DNA of 64,000 bases from Trebouxia sp. TZW2008 (Eukaryota > Chlorophyta > Trebouxiophyceae > Trebouxiales > Trebouxiaceae): assembly GCA_002118135.1 (NCBI GenBank), contig BDIU01000117.1, forward strand, positions 62,001 to 126,000, in the 5' to 3' direction. Under the pieces are notes generated by a model. That model saw nothing but the letters and a program-made list of their open reading frames with translations, did no database searches and had not been told where the DNA came from. Of this stretch, positions 1 through 12,700 are shown piece after piece. The position numbers and the translations under genes are program-made. The first letter of the stretch is position 1; each line of letters begins with the position of its first letter.

Positions 1-3000
1 TCTCTGAGTCGCTGCTGCCACTGGACATGCTATCTGATGCAGAGTCAGGCTCTGAGTTTATGTAAGCTGCTTGTGCCTGTCGCATTTGTAGCAGCCTGCA
101 AAAACCAGAGCTGTGAGCACCTCTGCTGCTGAATGTGAGTTTCAGAGATCGGTGACATGATGGCTGTCAACCTCACAAAACACAACATGGTGCTTGACTT
201 TGAATGAAGCAAAACATCTCAGACTCAGTGAGAGCTTGTCTGATGAGCACATGGTACCCATCAACATGTGTACACTCTGATGATGCATGATCCTGCACAG
301 AGGAGCTATCAAGTACAAGGACACTATAGCCATGTTTTGTATCAGGGACGGGCTATGAAAGCAAGGCGTCAAGTGAGGTGGAGAAAGCTTACTGTGTGTG
401 CTGCATGGCTTCACTGACTAGCTCATGGGGCTTCAAAGCTCCTGAAGCTATCTTCTTCTTGCCAGATTTGACATCCTTCAGGTACTTGGTGAAGCGCTCC
501 TTGTCATGCTTCACAAAGTGGTGCTTGTTCTTCCTCATACACACACTGGGCACTCTGGGGTACTTGATTGAGTCCCAGGCGTTGGCTGACATGTACACCT
601 GCATACAATCATGTCAGCTGAGAGCATGCACCTTGACACAGCGCTGTGAACGCAGCTTACAGTTAGGGTACTGCCTCAGATACACACACATTTGCAAGCA
701 TACCCACTTTGCAGCACATAAGTTGTCAAACCTCAAAGCGTCAGCATGACAGGTCCTGACACTGATGATGCGCGACAGCAAGAATAAAGCTGTAGTGCAT
801 CAAATGCCCATATGGTGATGCTTGGTGTCCCTCAAAGAGTTGCAGGCACGCAGGTTGAGGTGCTTTACCTCAGGGACATCAAGGCATCTCCTGAGTGGGG
901 CCAGCACCTCCTTGTGGAATAGGGCCTTGACACGTGCAACAAAGGCATTGTAGGGCTCCCCGTCTTTGCGGTGTTGTGCAGCAGGGTATAGTAGCTCTGC
1001 CATGGTTGCAGCTATCAAGGTGTCCTTGTCATGAGATCCTGCACCCAACGGCATGGTGTTGAGCATCAGCAATGCTGCATGGCATGACTGATAGACTACA
1101 TGCCAATCGATCTGCATGCTTGCATTAGGGACAGAAAATATGGCAAATCGTTTGCAACAACACTGCTTGACAAGGCATGACTGTTGTGCTGTTCAGTGCA
1201 CCAATGTGCACAAGCTTTGACTCAACCTCATGCTGAGACACAAGCGCTGAACAAGAAAGGCAAAACATACCTCCAGGTGTTGGGGCCCATTTTGCAGCCA
1301 AGGAAACATCTGTGGGCTTGCCCTCTTTCAGGGCTGCCAGGTCCTTCTTCAGCTGCTCTGAGAACAGCACGGCCACGCTGATATGCAGCAGCCGGAACAC
1401 ATTGTCTGCAGCAACAGCAGGGGACATGAGGCTTGCACTGCATAGCATCAGACAACTGAGCAGTAAGGTGACAGAAAGTCTGAGCTGAGGGACAGTCAAC
1501 AAAGCAGCAACACCAGAAAGGACGTAGAAGAAGCCATATGCATCAGGCCTGGCAAAGGCAGCAAGTTCTGACCAACATTTGTCATAGCAGCACGACCAGA
1601 AAGGGTGTGAAAGAAGCTGTACGTATCAGGCATATTGAGGGCAGCATTACTTTCTTGAGCAAGGGATTAATCACTGGAATTTTGCAGAGCAGTACCTTTT
1701 TGAATCTGTTTGATGACCTTTGAAACGTTGCTCTGCCTTTTCTCTTTCTTCTGATTTGCAATGAAGTCTTGGATGAGCTGGTGCTTCTTGGCTGTCTGTA
1801 GGGAGCGGTCTGCCTTTGCCTGCTCCCGTTCTTCTTCAGTCTTCAGACTTCTGAGATACTTCCTGAATGACTTCTTGCGCATGTCCTTCAGTTCTGGGAT
1901 GCTGCGCCAGGCATCCTTCTTGTTTTCCTGCAAGGCATGCAAATGGGTTGCAACTGAACGAGGCAACAGCAAGCAGCCAACTGTGTCCAGGAATGTTTGC
2001 AACTTTGTGAACAATCGCAAGGTGCTCAAAATACTTTGCATGCTATTTCATGTGACTGCTCAAATCTGGTCAGCAAGCTAGAGCGCATGGCAGCATGCAC
2101 ATTCATGTCCTGTGTGCCTGGGGGCTTTTGTACAGCTGTGTCGATGCAAAGGCAGGTATGATATCATGACCAGTATGTGATTCAGGGGTTACAAAATGAT
2201 GTACCTGTTCAATATCCTTCTTGCAGCGTTTTTTGCCCTTCCGCTTTCTGTAGTCTTCTAATTTTCTGTCTGCAGCATGCTCCACCCGCTGTTGCATCTG
2301 TGCAGGGCTAACACATATCCTGACCAAAATCTCAAGCAGATCTTTGTAGTACCCAATCTGCACACAATGCCGTTTTGGTCAAAACGAGCCTGTATGTATG
2401 TGGAAGCACAGACTACAATGGGTATGACGCACAACCTGTCAAGCTGGCAATACATGACTGATGACACAGGCATCAACCAGGCATCAATCAAGCACTAATC
2501 CTGTGTAGTACCAAATCTGGATACGATGTCTTTCTGGTCAGACCAGGTCTGCATGTTCATAGAAGCGCAGACTATCTCGGTGGTGATGCACAATATGGTA
2601 AGCTTGTAGTGCAAGACGGTCAAGTCAGCCATCATTCAGGCAGTGGGTATATCATGCATCGCTTATCCAGGCATGCCAAGTGAGGTGCAGACTTGCCAGC
2701 ATACCTCAACAATCTCTTTCAGGTTGGTGATAAGTGTGAGAGGGTGCTCCTTCCTCAACCAAGCAACACAGTCATGAAACAACGCCTGCTCGCCCTTGCC
2801 GTCCCTCACATCACGCAAGTGCGCTATCAGCTTCAGGGTGTCTAAGGGATCCTCCTGCCATGCCTGCAGGCATTCAAGATTCAGCCCGATTGTGTCATAC
2901 AATCAAGCAGCAGATGCTGCATTGAAGTTTGAATGCATGCATACACATAGCCAGCAAGTACATTGAAGCAACAGAAATCACCATACAAGGTCAGAAGCTC

Positions 3001-3328
3001 TGCATACCTGCTGCAGGAGGAGGTTAAATTGTGCTGAAGATGACTTCTCTAGGGGGGTTTTGCTCTTGAATTTGAAGAATAAGTCTGTTCTGGCATTGCC
3101 AGAGGATGCATAGGTCACTGCTCGGTTCGTTGTGCGTTTTAGGTCCGCCGAAACAGGAGCCGCGGAATTCTTCTCGTGTTCAGAGGGCGCTCGTGAGCTG
3201 GCCTCGGAGATCTTGTTGCTCAGGTCGTCTTGAAGGGCTCGCAAGCCCGGTGAGCCAAGGCCGGGCAGTTGCAGGGTCTCTGGAAAGCAACGCTCCATGG
3301 CAGAAGCTGAATATGGCCCTGCAACCAT
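1..3328 (-). CDS. DUF2828-family protein, 3' end off the window
   Basis: Eight exons keep phase: complement(<1..95, 393..598, 869..1038, 1271..1405, 1696..1927, 2205..2357, 2705..2863, 3008..3328), about 490 residues so far. Family marks seen are YASSGNARTDLFFKF in the first exon, DPLDTLKLIAHLRDVRDGKG in the second, LAAKWAPTPGGSHDKDT across exons five and six, and KHDKERFTKYLKDV in exon seven. This order matches the plant and Mimivirus L728-like DUF2828 family, whose C-terminal half is von Willebrand A-like and related to TROVE proteins. That half, with its expected DVSGSM-type metal site, lies beyond base 1. Exon four carries a Lys/Glu-rich insertion. The biochemical role of the family is unknown. 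The start at 3328 is the first Met; a second in-frame Met at 3298 is equally possible and would lessen overlap with the divergent gene. Confidence 0.85.
1505..1633. repeat. Two-copy tandem repeat in DUF2828 intron 4
   Basis: A segment of about 45 bp at 1505-1550 reappears, diverged, at 1588-1633 (shared pattern GCAGCA..ACCAGAAAGG..GT followed by a GCATCAGGC-like end). It lies in the intron between exons 1271-1405 and 1696-1927. Confidence 0.55.
2345..2610. repeat. Second copy of a DUF2828 exon edge in its intron
   Basis: The region around the acceptor of exon 2205-2357 (about 2345-2450) recurs at about 2504-2610 with roughly one base in five changed. The shared core includes GTAGTACC.AATCTG, then a TTTTGGTCA-like stretch, then GAAGC.CAGACTA. 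The second copy lies upstream of the exon in transcript sense and keeps a CAG-like acceptor area. Confidence 0.6.
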
Positions 3329-3890
3329 GGAAGATCAAGCTGATCGAACGAAACTTGAACGCGCACAGTATCAAATAAGGGATTCGGCAATGATGCAACA
3401 AGCTGTAACCAGCTGTTCTTGTGCATCTGCCACAAATCAATCAGGAGAGAGAGCGTGCCAAGCGTCAGCGTCTGCGGACTGACCTGGCGCTGTCATGCTA
3501 TGGATATTTTGGTCTTCGAGGTCTGCACAGACTCAAATGGCAGGTCAGGCTCGATTGCTGAGAGTCACGAATGTCCGACTGCAAGCAGCAACAAAAGCAG
3601 GAGTCTCACTGGCAGAAAGCGATATCTTCGAGGCAAACTTCACAGCTAGTTGTGCTGTAGACCCAGAAGATGTGCGGGTGAGGTCGTCTGGCAGACTGGC
3701 TCTTAGCAGGCAAGTGAAACCAGCCGCCAGTCAGGAAAAGCCTTAAATGTGCATTGCTTCAGATGCGGCCTTCCGGTCGTCTTGGAAGCTGCAGGATGAG
3801 GGGCAACTGCTGCAGCAGACCCTTGTGATGCAAGCTAGGGTAAGGCTTCTGAGTCAAAATATGCGGCTTCGTGACCTGCTTCGCTACTGA
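3297..3890 (+). CDS. Small basic protein, unknown function
   Basis: Proposed model join(3297..3404, 3445..3543, 3586..3648, 3795..3890), 121 residues, all junctions GT-AG and phase 0. The protein is Arg/Gln-rich: it starts MAEAEYGPATMEDQ, has ERERAKRQRLRTDL and CYGYFGLRGLHRLKW in the middle, and ends LLSQNMRLRDLLRY. The reading looks coding because of its amphipathic, helix-like composition and because four short exons agree in phase. Two introns of 40 and 42 bp are much shorter than others in the window, which weakens the model. I do not recognise the family. The start overlaps the first exon of the divergent DUF2828 gene. A start at the second Met (3327) is possible. Confidence 0.4.
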
Positions 3891-5177
3891 CAAACGCGGA
3901 AGCTGTAACCGCAGGACAGCCCGCAGAAGCTGCGTTTTTGCTGAGATGACTTGTGAGCAGTCGATGGCCTGAAGCTCAGCGTGCAGCTTGAGGTAGCGTT
4001 TCTACAGCACACCTCTGCAAGGCCAGAACTCAGGTCAGCCTGATGATCAACTATGTACTGATCTTTGGGTAGAACCCTGGTTTGTCAAAAAGTGCTGCTG
4101 GCAGACCACAGGTGACTTCGACTCAAGTCTAAGACGTTTGATGAGTGGCTGCACGCAGCAACATGTGTCTCTGTGCTTGGTTTCCCTTGCTGTGACGGCC
4201 ACATCTGTCTGTAACTTTCACTGCCTCTGACAGATGTTGCCGGCTGGCTGCCCACTCAGAGTGTTTTTCGGGCATAAGTTTGCCTATGTTCTGAGACATG
4301 AGTTGCCAGTCGAGTTTGGGTCAGACGAAAGTTTGTTGCATGAAGCACCCTCACACTGATAAGTAGTCTGGTGTTGGGATGATGACTTTGTCACAGTGAG
4401 CACTGAATGTCAAAGATGGAATGTGACGTTGCATCCCACCTGCCAATGAAAGCAAAGACAAGAAGTATCAGATGTTACTGTACGGCATGCCCTATTGATT
4501 TGAGTGATGAGGCTTGACAAGCATGAATGTGCGCTTCAAAATTTTTGATTTAATGCTAATTCCCCTCTCCCGAAAGTTGCTAAAAGTCGTCAACACATCC
4601 TTTGTCGTGAACCTGATATGCTCACATTGCAACGGCATGAAATGTGGCCAAAGTTTGACAACATGCATTGTGAACAGCACATTAACACTCGGTACAAATT
4701 GCATCAACCAAACACTCAAAACAAAGGCCTCCAGAAGCTGCCAGCATACATCATGGCATCGAACAATAAGTGCTCTGGCAACTTGATCGGTCCCTGACAG
4801 GTTGGTAGTCAGGATGTCCAGTTGGCATCTGATTGGAAAAATGCGTTGAACACCTGATGACATTACATCTGTGCGCTGTTTGGCTGAAAGCAAAGGAAGG
4901 TTGCATGACTGATCTGTGCAAAACTTGCATGTCTGACCTCAAGCATGCGGTTCCATTATACAACAGTGGTACAGTTGAAGCGTTTCAATTGCACAATACA
5001 TACTGTCCTCAGTGGCTGCCGCACGGCATCTGTGTGTGCCTGGTGTGCATCCTGGGACACTCTGAGCAACAAATTCATTTTGCCTTGATAGTTATTCAGG
5101 CACTGGAAGGCCAGAGGCTGACTATGCGTATACTGCTTGACCAGATTACCTACAAACTCAACTAAGCCAGGGTTAGG
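3891..5177. other. Intergenic stretch, no supported gene
   Basis: Stop-rich in all frames apart from short ORFs at 4492-4893 and 4833-5165 that show no recognisable motif and no consistent splice partners. It should hold the 3' untranslated parts of the small plus-strand gene and of the VPS13-like gene, which converge here. Confidence 0.5.
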
Positions 5178-6668
5178 TCATGCATATCTGCATGCTGCTG
5201 CTGTGAGATGCTCTACTTGAGCTTGATGGACCGCGCTGGCATGAGCCTCCATCCCTCGCTGCATGACTCTATCATGCAGTACAGAGCCCTGCCACCAACT
5301 GCTGCCAAGGCATCCCCCTCGCAAAACTGGCAGCAGGCCGTTTATGCCTATCTGCTGTGAACAATGTTGCACAATATGCTGAACATCTGCAGCATCACTC
5401 ATGTCCTGCAGACAGCATCAACATCTTGTTCTGCAGCAGCCCATGCAGATGCACGCCATGCTTGTGATTACAAAGCTCAAGCAGCAGCAGGAATGCACAC
5501 CTCTGCCTGACTTGTTGCCTGCTGCCCAAGCATCTGAGCACATGCTGGCAGTCAACCGTAAGAAGCAAACTGAACAGGACATACCTGCAAGGAAGCTGAG
5601 AATGTGTCCCAGGGAGACAGTGTTGCTGACTTCAGTCCCAATGCCTTGGAGGCCATGTGCTGTTGCTGTTGTAGCATGTTCAGCGGCGGTCGCATGACAG
5701 TGAATCTGATCTGTGCGCTGCCATTGAGAGAGCAGTGCTCCACATCACCAAGTGCTGCTGCCCAAGTGAGAGCTGGAGCCAAGTGGCTTGTGGCTAAGTG
5801 CGGCAGCTTTACTACCAGGACATGCAAGCGAGTGACAACAATGAACTCTGTTGAGGCTGACAGATGCCGGCAGGTCAGGAAGCCTTCGTCAAGGAACCTG
5901 CCACTCTCAAGCCTTTGCAGCATAGCTCTGCCTAGAGCCTGCGTTTGCAAGACAGCAAGTCAAATGCTGTGCACAGAGAAAGACGCATTGACAAGTGTGA
6001 CTGACTCAAGTTCAAACCGCCACACTGCTGTGCATAGAGCCGACGAACAATGCACCTCATCGCATGCGACAGTGCCCAAATTTAGCTCTTGAAAGCATGC
6101 AGCACACCGGCAAGCTGCCTGCCAGACCTAAATGCAGTGTTGACAAAGTGACAGGCGGCAGGCTTGATGCTCACATCAATGTAGCTGTACAAGCTGAGGG
6201 GCTGGCGAGAGGAGACATGGCGAGGGGGGCGTAGGCGTGGGGGTAGCATGGCTACCCCCAGCAGGCTGTTGCGGATGCTGCCAGACAGTGATGCAGCAGT
6301 GCCCAGCAGGCTGCCTAAGGGGTGCCCCACAAGACCCAGAGAGCCCTTCAGAAGGCCAAATGGCAGGCCTGACAGGCCATTTTGCTGGACGCACCTACAG
6401 CACAGACAGAGTGACTGAGAGATGACGCCAATATGTATGTCAGGCTTGCCAGATTTGATCGATACAAAGCGCTGAGACAGCAGACTTGCATGCAGTATAA
6501 GTGGCTCAGAACTTGCACATAAGCTCTCAAGCTTGCTGCCCGTTGACATCAGCCACAATTGCTCAGCCAATCCAAGTTCGAGTCTTGCAAACCCAATCAG
6601 CTATAACAGTATATGAGAAATCCAAAGTGTTCAATAATTGCATTCAAAAACATCAAAGCAGCAGTAGT

Positions 6669-6711
<43 letters not shown>

Positions 6712-9700
6712 TCCAGCAAAAATGGGTTAGATAAGCAGCACCTGACAGGCTCCAGCACAAGGCCCTTGAAGCCTTGAGCAACAGCTGGGAGGAAGCCGGG
6801 CCCGGAAAGCGGGGCAGAGCCTGGCGACCCTGTTGCCTGTAACCGTCGGCCCAAAGGAACTGCTGCACCACCACATAAACTCTTCGAGCTATACATTAGA
6901 GAGATGCCAGTGAAGCTGTGGCATACTGGATGTTCTACATTTTTGCGGCACATAACTGTTCTGTTGTTTTTTTAGCTCTGGCATCAAGTCAATTATCATT
7001 GATTCAATATGCAGACACAGCAGCGCTTGAGAAGGAGGGTGTTGCTGGGTCACCAGCACAAGATACGTTCTGCAAAATGTCCAGCAAAGGTCCTAGATTG
7101 AACATTGAACAACAAGAAGCTGAAGAACACTTGCAAATTTTGGATGATAACCTTGCTGGCAAAAAGAGCCTTTGCGTAGGCGTTATAATGTGGGGCTCTG
7201 TCCCCAGAAGCAGCCCAGATCCTGCAGCTGTGGCATAGCAACTTGCACTGACCTGTTGCTTCCAGCCTGTCCAGGCCCAGGCTGACCAACCCCTTACGGG
7301 CGGCACTGGTCGTTTTGACGGTGGCACTGCTTAAAGCCAGCGCGACGTTGCTGGCGAGGCTGCGAGAGCCCTCGACGAAGCCGTCCAGCAGGCGCGGCAG
7401 GTTGAGGTGACCGCCGCGCGTGCTCTCCTTCAGGCCCTGCGCCGGGCTGGCCAGGAAAGACCATACACCCAAATGCAAGTGGTGTATCACACTCACAGGA
7501 TTGCCTGCAGACATGCACCAGGTTAAAGGGACCTGTGAAGGACTGTACTCCCAGATGCAAGAGGTGCATCACGTTCACACCACGCTCACACAATTGCCTG
7601 CAGATACAAGTCATGTCGAGAGGGGCGCTCTGACTGGCCAGAACTCCAGCTGCAAGTGTTGTATCACATTCTTGGGGTTGTGTGCAGACATACCTGAACT
7701 TCAAAGATGACCCTTGAATGGCTACAAGACATGCAGGCAGGCCTGCTGGTACCTAGTTCAGCTTGTCCTCATTGCTTCAGGACTGCACTTGAGGAAAGAG
7801 CACAGGACAGATGTTGCCAAGGGTGGTCCAGTCACCCACTGTGAGAACACCACATTGAAGGGATTATGGCAGTCAAGGCATTATGGCAGCAGAGGCATTG
7901 TGTGGCACATGCAGTCAGCCTTGCAGGCGGACCAAAGCATGTTGTTGCTGCTGCTCACCGAGGATGTTTGCTGCACCGAGCATCTTGACGAGGCCAGGGA
8001 GGGCATGGCGCATGTAGTGGGAGTGCGCCAGCTGCAACAGAGCTTGGCGACTGAGCAAGGGATGATGCAAGGTGAGGGGGGCCAGCTTGAGGTGACCCCC
8101 CTCTACTTCCCCTGCCACATTCAGGAACCACTGGTACCCTGTGTACACGCCTGCATACCCACAGTCGCGCAGTGAGAGCTTCCACAACAACTTGTCAGTA
8201 TTTTGATTGCATAGTGGGAGTGCACCGGGTGCCCCAGAGCCTGGCGGCTGAGCAGCGGGTGGTGCAGGGTGAGGGGGGCCAGCTTGAGGAAATCCCCCTC
8301 CACCTCCCCTGCCACATCTCAGAACCACTGATAACCTACATAATGCCTGCACACCCACAGTCACTCAGTGCAGACTGTTTTGTTGTTTTCATGTTGGCAA
8401 TTTTGGCTTTTGTCCTACGCGCACTAGGCTTCAACCAAACTTTACGTGTCTGAGCTACACTTGCTATGCTATTGCAAGCCCCTGCCAAGCATCAAGCCGG
8501 GTTGCATTCAGAAACTACGCAAATGCAACCATGCGTCAAATACATCCACAGCATAGGCGTATGCAGCGTAAAATTGTCTAAAAGAGACTGGCACGTGTGC
8601 AGAACCTGCATGTAGGATGCACTTGATGCTTTGAGCCTTTGTGTTTGGCTGGAGGAAAGCAGACAGCCTGTGCACATACGATGGCTGGTATTGGCGCTAC
8701 TACTAGAAGACAGCAGCAAGCAAGCAGACACAGCAGCATCAGCACAGAAGCTAGTCAGCCGGGAAAATGCTGAATTGATACTTGCAGTTTTGCTGTTTGA
8801 GCTGGAGTGTGCAATGCCATTGTTCAACACATGTGAGTCTCAATTCATTGAGTCTGGACAAGAAGCACGAGGCAGCCATACCAAAGTGTCAGCCAGGGCC
8901 ATCTCCCGATACATTCGGTAAGCTGGCCACGCTCTAGTCAAATTCCAGACATTGCCTACTGGCATGATATCTCATGCTGTACCTGAGAAGGCTGGAAAGC
9001 TGAGGGTCAGGCGCGGCTGTGTGACATACAGATACATTGCCTTCTATGCAAGGCGTGCTTGCTATGCAGGTCACTCAGACACTATGTGTGAGCCTTGTTA
9101 CAAGACAAGGGAAGTGACTATACCTGGGGATGGCACAAAGCTGAGGGTCAGGCGCAGCTGTGTGACATGCAGATACTCAATGTAGACTTTGCCTCCACCA
9201 GGCCTGAGGCGGCCGCCAGCCCTCAGCACCATCAGATCTGGCTCATGTGGCCGCCGCTGCCTGTACACACAGCTAAGGCAACTTCAACAAGGGCCAATAG
9301 TCTGCTGCGCAAGTGGACAGGCAACAGCTGTCGGTCCTGTTGCAGATGCACCCCAGAGCACCCCAGCAGTTCAAGGCACTATCTATGAGCTATCGCAACA
9401 TCAAAGCATTGCAAACACTGTGTATTCGAGCAAGCGACCAAAAGGACAGCACAATTGATCTCGCCACACTTAGCAGGCTTTTGCAACAACACTTAGCAGC
9501 CTGGGACAACTCATCAAGGCCTTACATTTGTAGACACTAGCCAACCACCCACCTGGTAACATTCTGTGCATCTGCAAAGGGCGCAAGCATGCTCTGCCCA
9601 AACTGCAACAGCTGCATAGCGTGAGCCTGCTCCACTTCCAGCAGCAGAGGTGCTGTCTGGACTTCCAGTCGCTCCACACACAACACCCCACCAGGCCTGC

Positions 9701-12700
9701 TTCTCCAGACTGACCACCGCAAGCACAAAGCTGCAGGCTGCTGCATGGCAGCTGTGGCGGCTGCGGCCACAACGGTGGCCACTGTGCCAAACCTGGACTG
9801 GGTGTTGGGAGAAGTGAGTGTGACTGGGAAGGCTGCGGTCTGCAGGGGATTGTCAACCTGCAACACCCAGTCAGCTGTGTCACCAACATGAGCTTCAGCA
9901 AATTTGTATCTTGGCAGGTTCTGGACTTTCTAATATCACCTCATAATGTTCACCTGGTCATGCTGACTCTGAACTTGCAGGTCACATGCCAGACGCGGCT
10001 GGCATAGAAAAGGCATGCTGCCGCATGAATTGGCTACCGAAGGCTACCTGAATATGCTGCACCGCCAGCTCCAGGGTCTGCCGCGCGATGCCAGTTACAG
10101 CCTTGACTTGAATGCCGCTGATGCGTCCATACAGCAGCTCCTCGTTTTGGGCCACCAGAGACACCCCTATGCCTCCCAGCTGAGCCTGTATACCTAGACT
10201 GACGCCAGCAAGTGCAGGTCTCTTTGCTGCAGCCTTAGAGCCCTGCCCTGGGTACAGGGTACTGCTCCAGGATTCCCAGCCAAGCTGAGCGCGAGCCAGC
10301 TCCTGTTGAGCTGGAGTGTCTTGCATATGTGCCTGCATGGCAATGGGGACCTTTGCAACATGACTATGTGGCTAAACGCACTTAGCACGCACAATTGAGT
10401 ATAGTAAAGGACAGGTCTCCATTGCACAGTCTGATACACGGCAGGACGATATTCAATATGCATGGCGCAGCAATGCCATCAAGGCCAAATAAGCATTGAC
10501 TGTCATTGCACATAGCCGCATTCTTTGCAGCTCACTGCTTTGTTGTGGCTTCTGTCAATGGTCTGTGCTTGATGTGCATAACAGCAAGTCTAGGAAGAGT
10601 TGTCAATGCATGTTGGCAATGCCAAGAAGGTCAACAGTGAAGCACCTGAGCATGCTTGATCCATCAGCACAGCTGGTGTAGAGTGGGGGTGAGCAGAACT
10701 TACCAACATGTCAATCAGCTGCAGCACACGCTGTGGTCCATCAGCTCGCACACAAACTTGGACGCGCCGCTCTGGCCGCTGAGCAGTGGCTTTGACAGAG
10801 ACGACATACTGGCTGCCAACATTGTCCAGGTCATACTCCCCCAGACGGCGGTTGCCTGGCTGCTCTAGAACCAGCTTATGAGGTAAGGTGGGCTCATCCC
10901 AGGCATAATCAAGGGATGAGTAAGGGCGCAGCAGATCATCCTGCTCAATGCAGCCCTTCTGCCTGTAGCACGCAAGGATTGTCATGCTCACAGAGTTTCC
11001 AACAAGCTAGACAGATGGCAACTGTTGCGCAGCAGGAACACAGCACGTGATGTTGCCAAGTCTGCATGGCTTCCTGGTAGTGCAAAGCAGCCAATGTGGC
11101 GTATGCCCTGACATGACTGCTTGCAGCTGATAAGACAAAGGACACACCCTCTCTTCCACACAGCTTCACATTCAAATATAGCTCAGGTCAGAAAGCCAAT
11201 CCCGTCCGGCTTCAATGATAGATTGAGGAAAACACTCCATTCATGCAAAAAGACTAGCAACAACAAAACAAGCAGTAAGCCACCTGCACCTTGCAATGAT
11301 GGCATACACAGCTGGAAACCTACCTGAGATGGAGCCTGAGGCCTGTGCAATTGTCGAGCCTGTATGGAGCAAACCCTTTGTCCTGCTCACTGAGGGCCAC
11401 AGCCAGCACACCATTGGCGCTGGTGCTTACGTCCACATGTACCAAGCGCGTCACCTCCTGCTCCCTGCAACACCTCATTTCACTTCAACAGCGCTCAGGT
11501 CTGCGGTGCAACAGCAATCAGGGGGAAGGGATCTGCATGCTTGCAGACCTGTCAGAAATGCAAGCCGTGCGTGTGTCTGCGCCTGACATGTTTTGACCAG
11601 CTGCAGCAATGTGCTGCACCCTATTCAAGATCTGTGCTGCAGCGATGCAGTTGTTGCCAAGCAGAAGCCTGCCCACCATAAGTAGCTCTATTTAAAACAT
11701 TCAGCAACAGCATCAAGTGAGGCTGAAGGCTGACGCCTGACCTGTGCCTGATCTTCACAAACAAGTCACCAGGGGTATCCAGTGCAAACCCTCCTGACCA
11801 TTGCCAGCCGGCCTCATGCAGCCTGAGACACAGCCTGAGGTTGCGTCGGGTGACATCAGGCCAGTGCACTGCCCTGGCAGCCCCTGCCAGCAAGTCCCTC
11901 TCTGCTGTGTGGCCCTGTACACATGCTCAAATGCTGTCTGAAATTGTGTGGCATGTGCAAGTGAGCAGCAGATAATCCTCTATTTAGGCGCTCGTGCTGT
12001 AAGCAATACAAGGCAGAATAATACAGAGGCCAAGGTTGCTCAAACTACTGCTTGACGGCCATTGAATCAGAAGAGCGCTAGAAGTCACTGCTTGCAATGG
12101 ATGAGCAAAAGCGCAGCAATAGGCAACTGCATGGAGGTATACCTGCTGCATGTACTGCACGCCCTCCTGGAGGTTGTTGTGCAGCATGTAGCGTGGCATC
12201 ACGTGCAAAGCCAGCGCTCCATCACCATCAGGGATCTGCAGATGCAGAAGTTGATAAAGCTCAGAATGTGCCGCTGCAGTACTGATGGGGCGCACCACTG
12301 CAAAGAGCATTACGTTGAGCTACATGTGATGAAGACAGGTGATAGCCTGGCGCTTTGTAATGCTTTGGGACCAGCAAGTGCAGATCTGCAGAAACTGACC
12401 TGTTTTGCTGATGCATCTTGAACACAGGTGCAACCTTGTTGAAAGGCATTGCACAAAGCTTGCATCAGTGTGCTAGCCTCAGAACTGCCTACCAGGCTCT
12501 TGATTGAAGGCAGGTGCACCAGACAGAGCAAGTGCACCTGGACTGCAGTGACTGCAAGCCTGTAGCCGGCCTGACCTTCTTTCAGCCTGGGTATGCGCAA
12601 TATCAGCTTTGTTTCAATTCACAAAGATGCCATTGTCAATGGCCAGGTTGCTCAGCAAAATGCATACTACTCAACGACTCATGTGGTTTTCAGAAGGCAG

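Noticed and set aside
6597..6953. Minus-strand ORF with a poly-leucine run
   Set aside because: The run is the CTG reading of an intronic CAG microsatellite; the exon 6742..6862 ends before it at a GTGCTG donor in the right phase.
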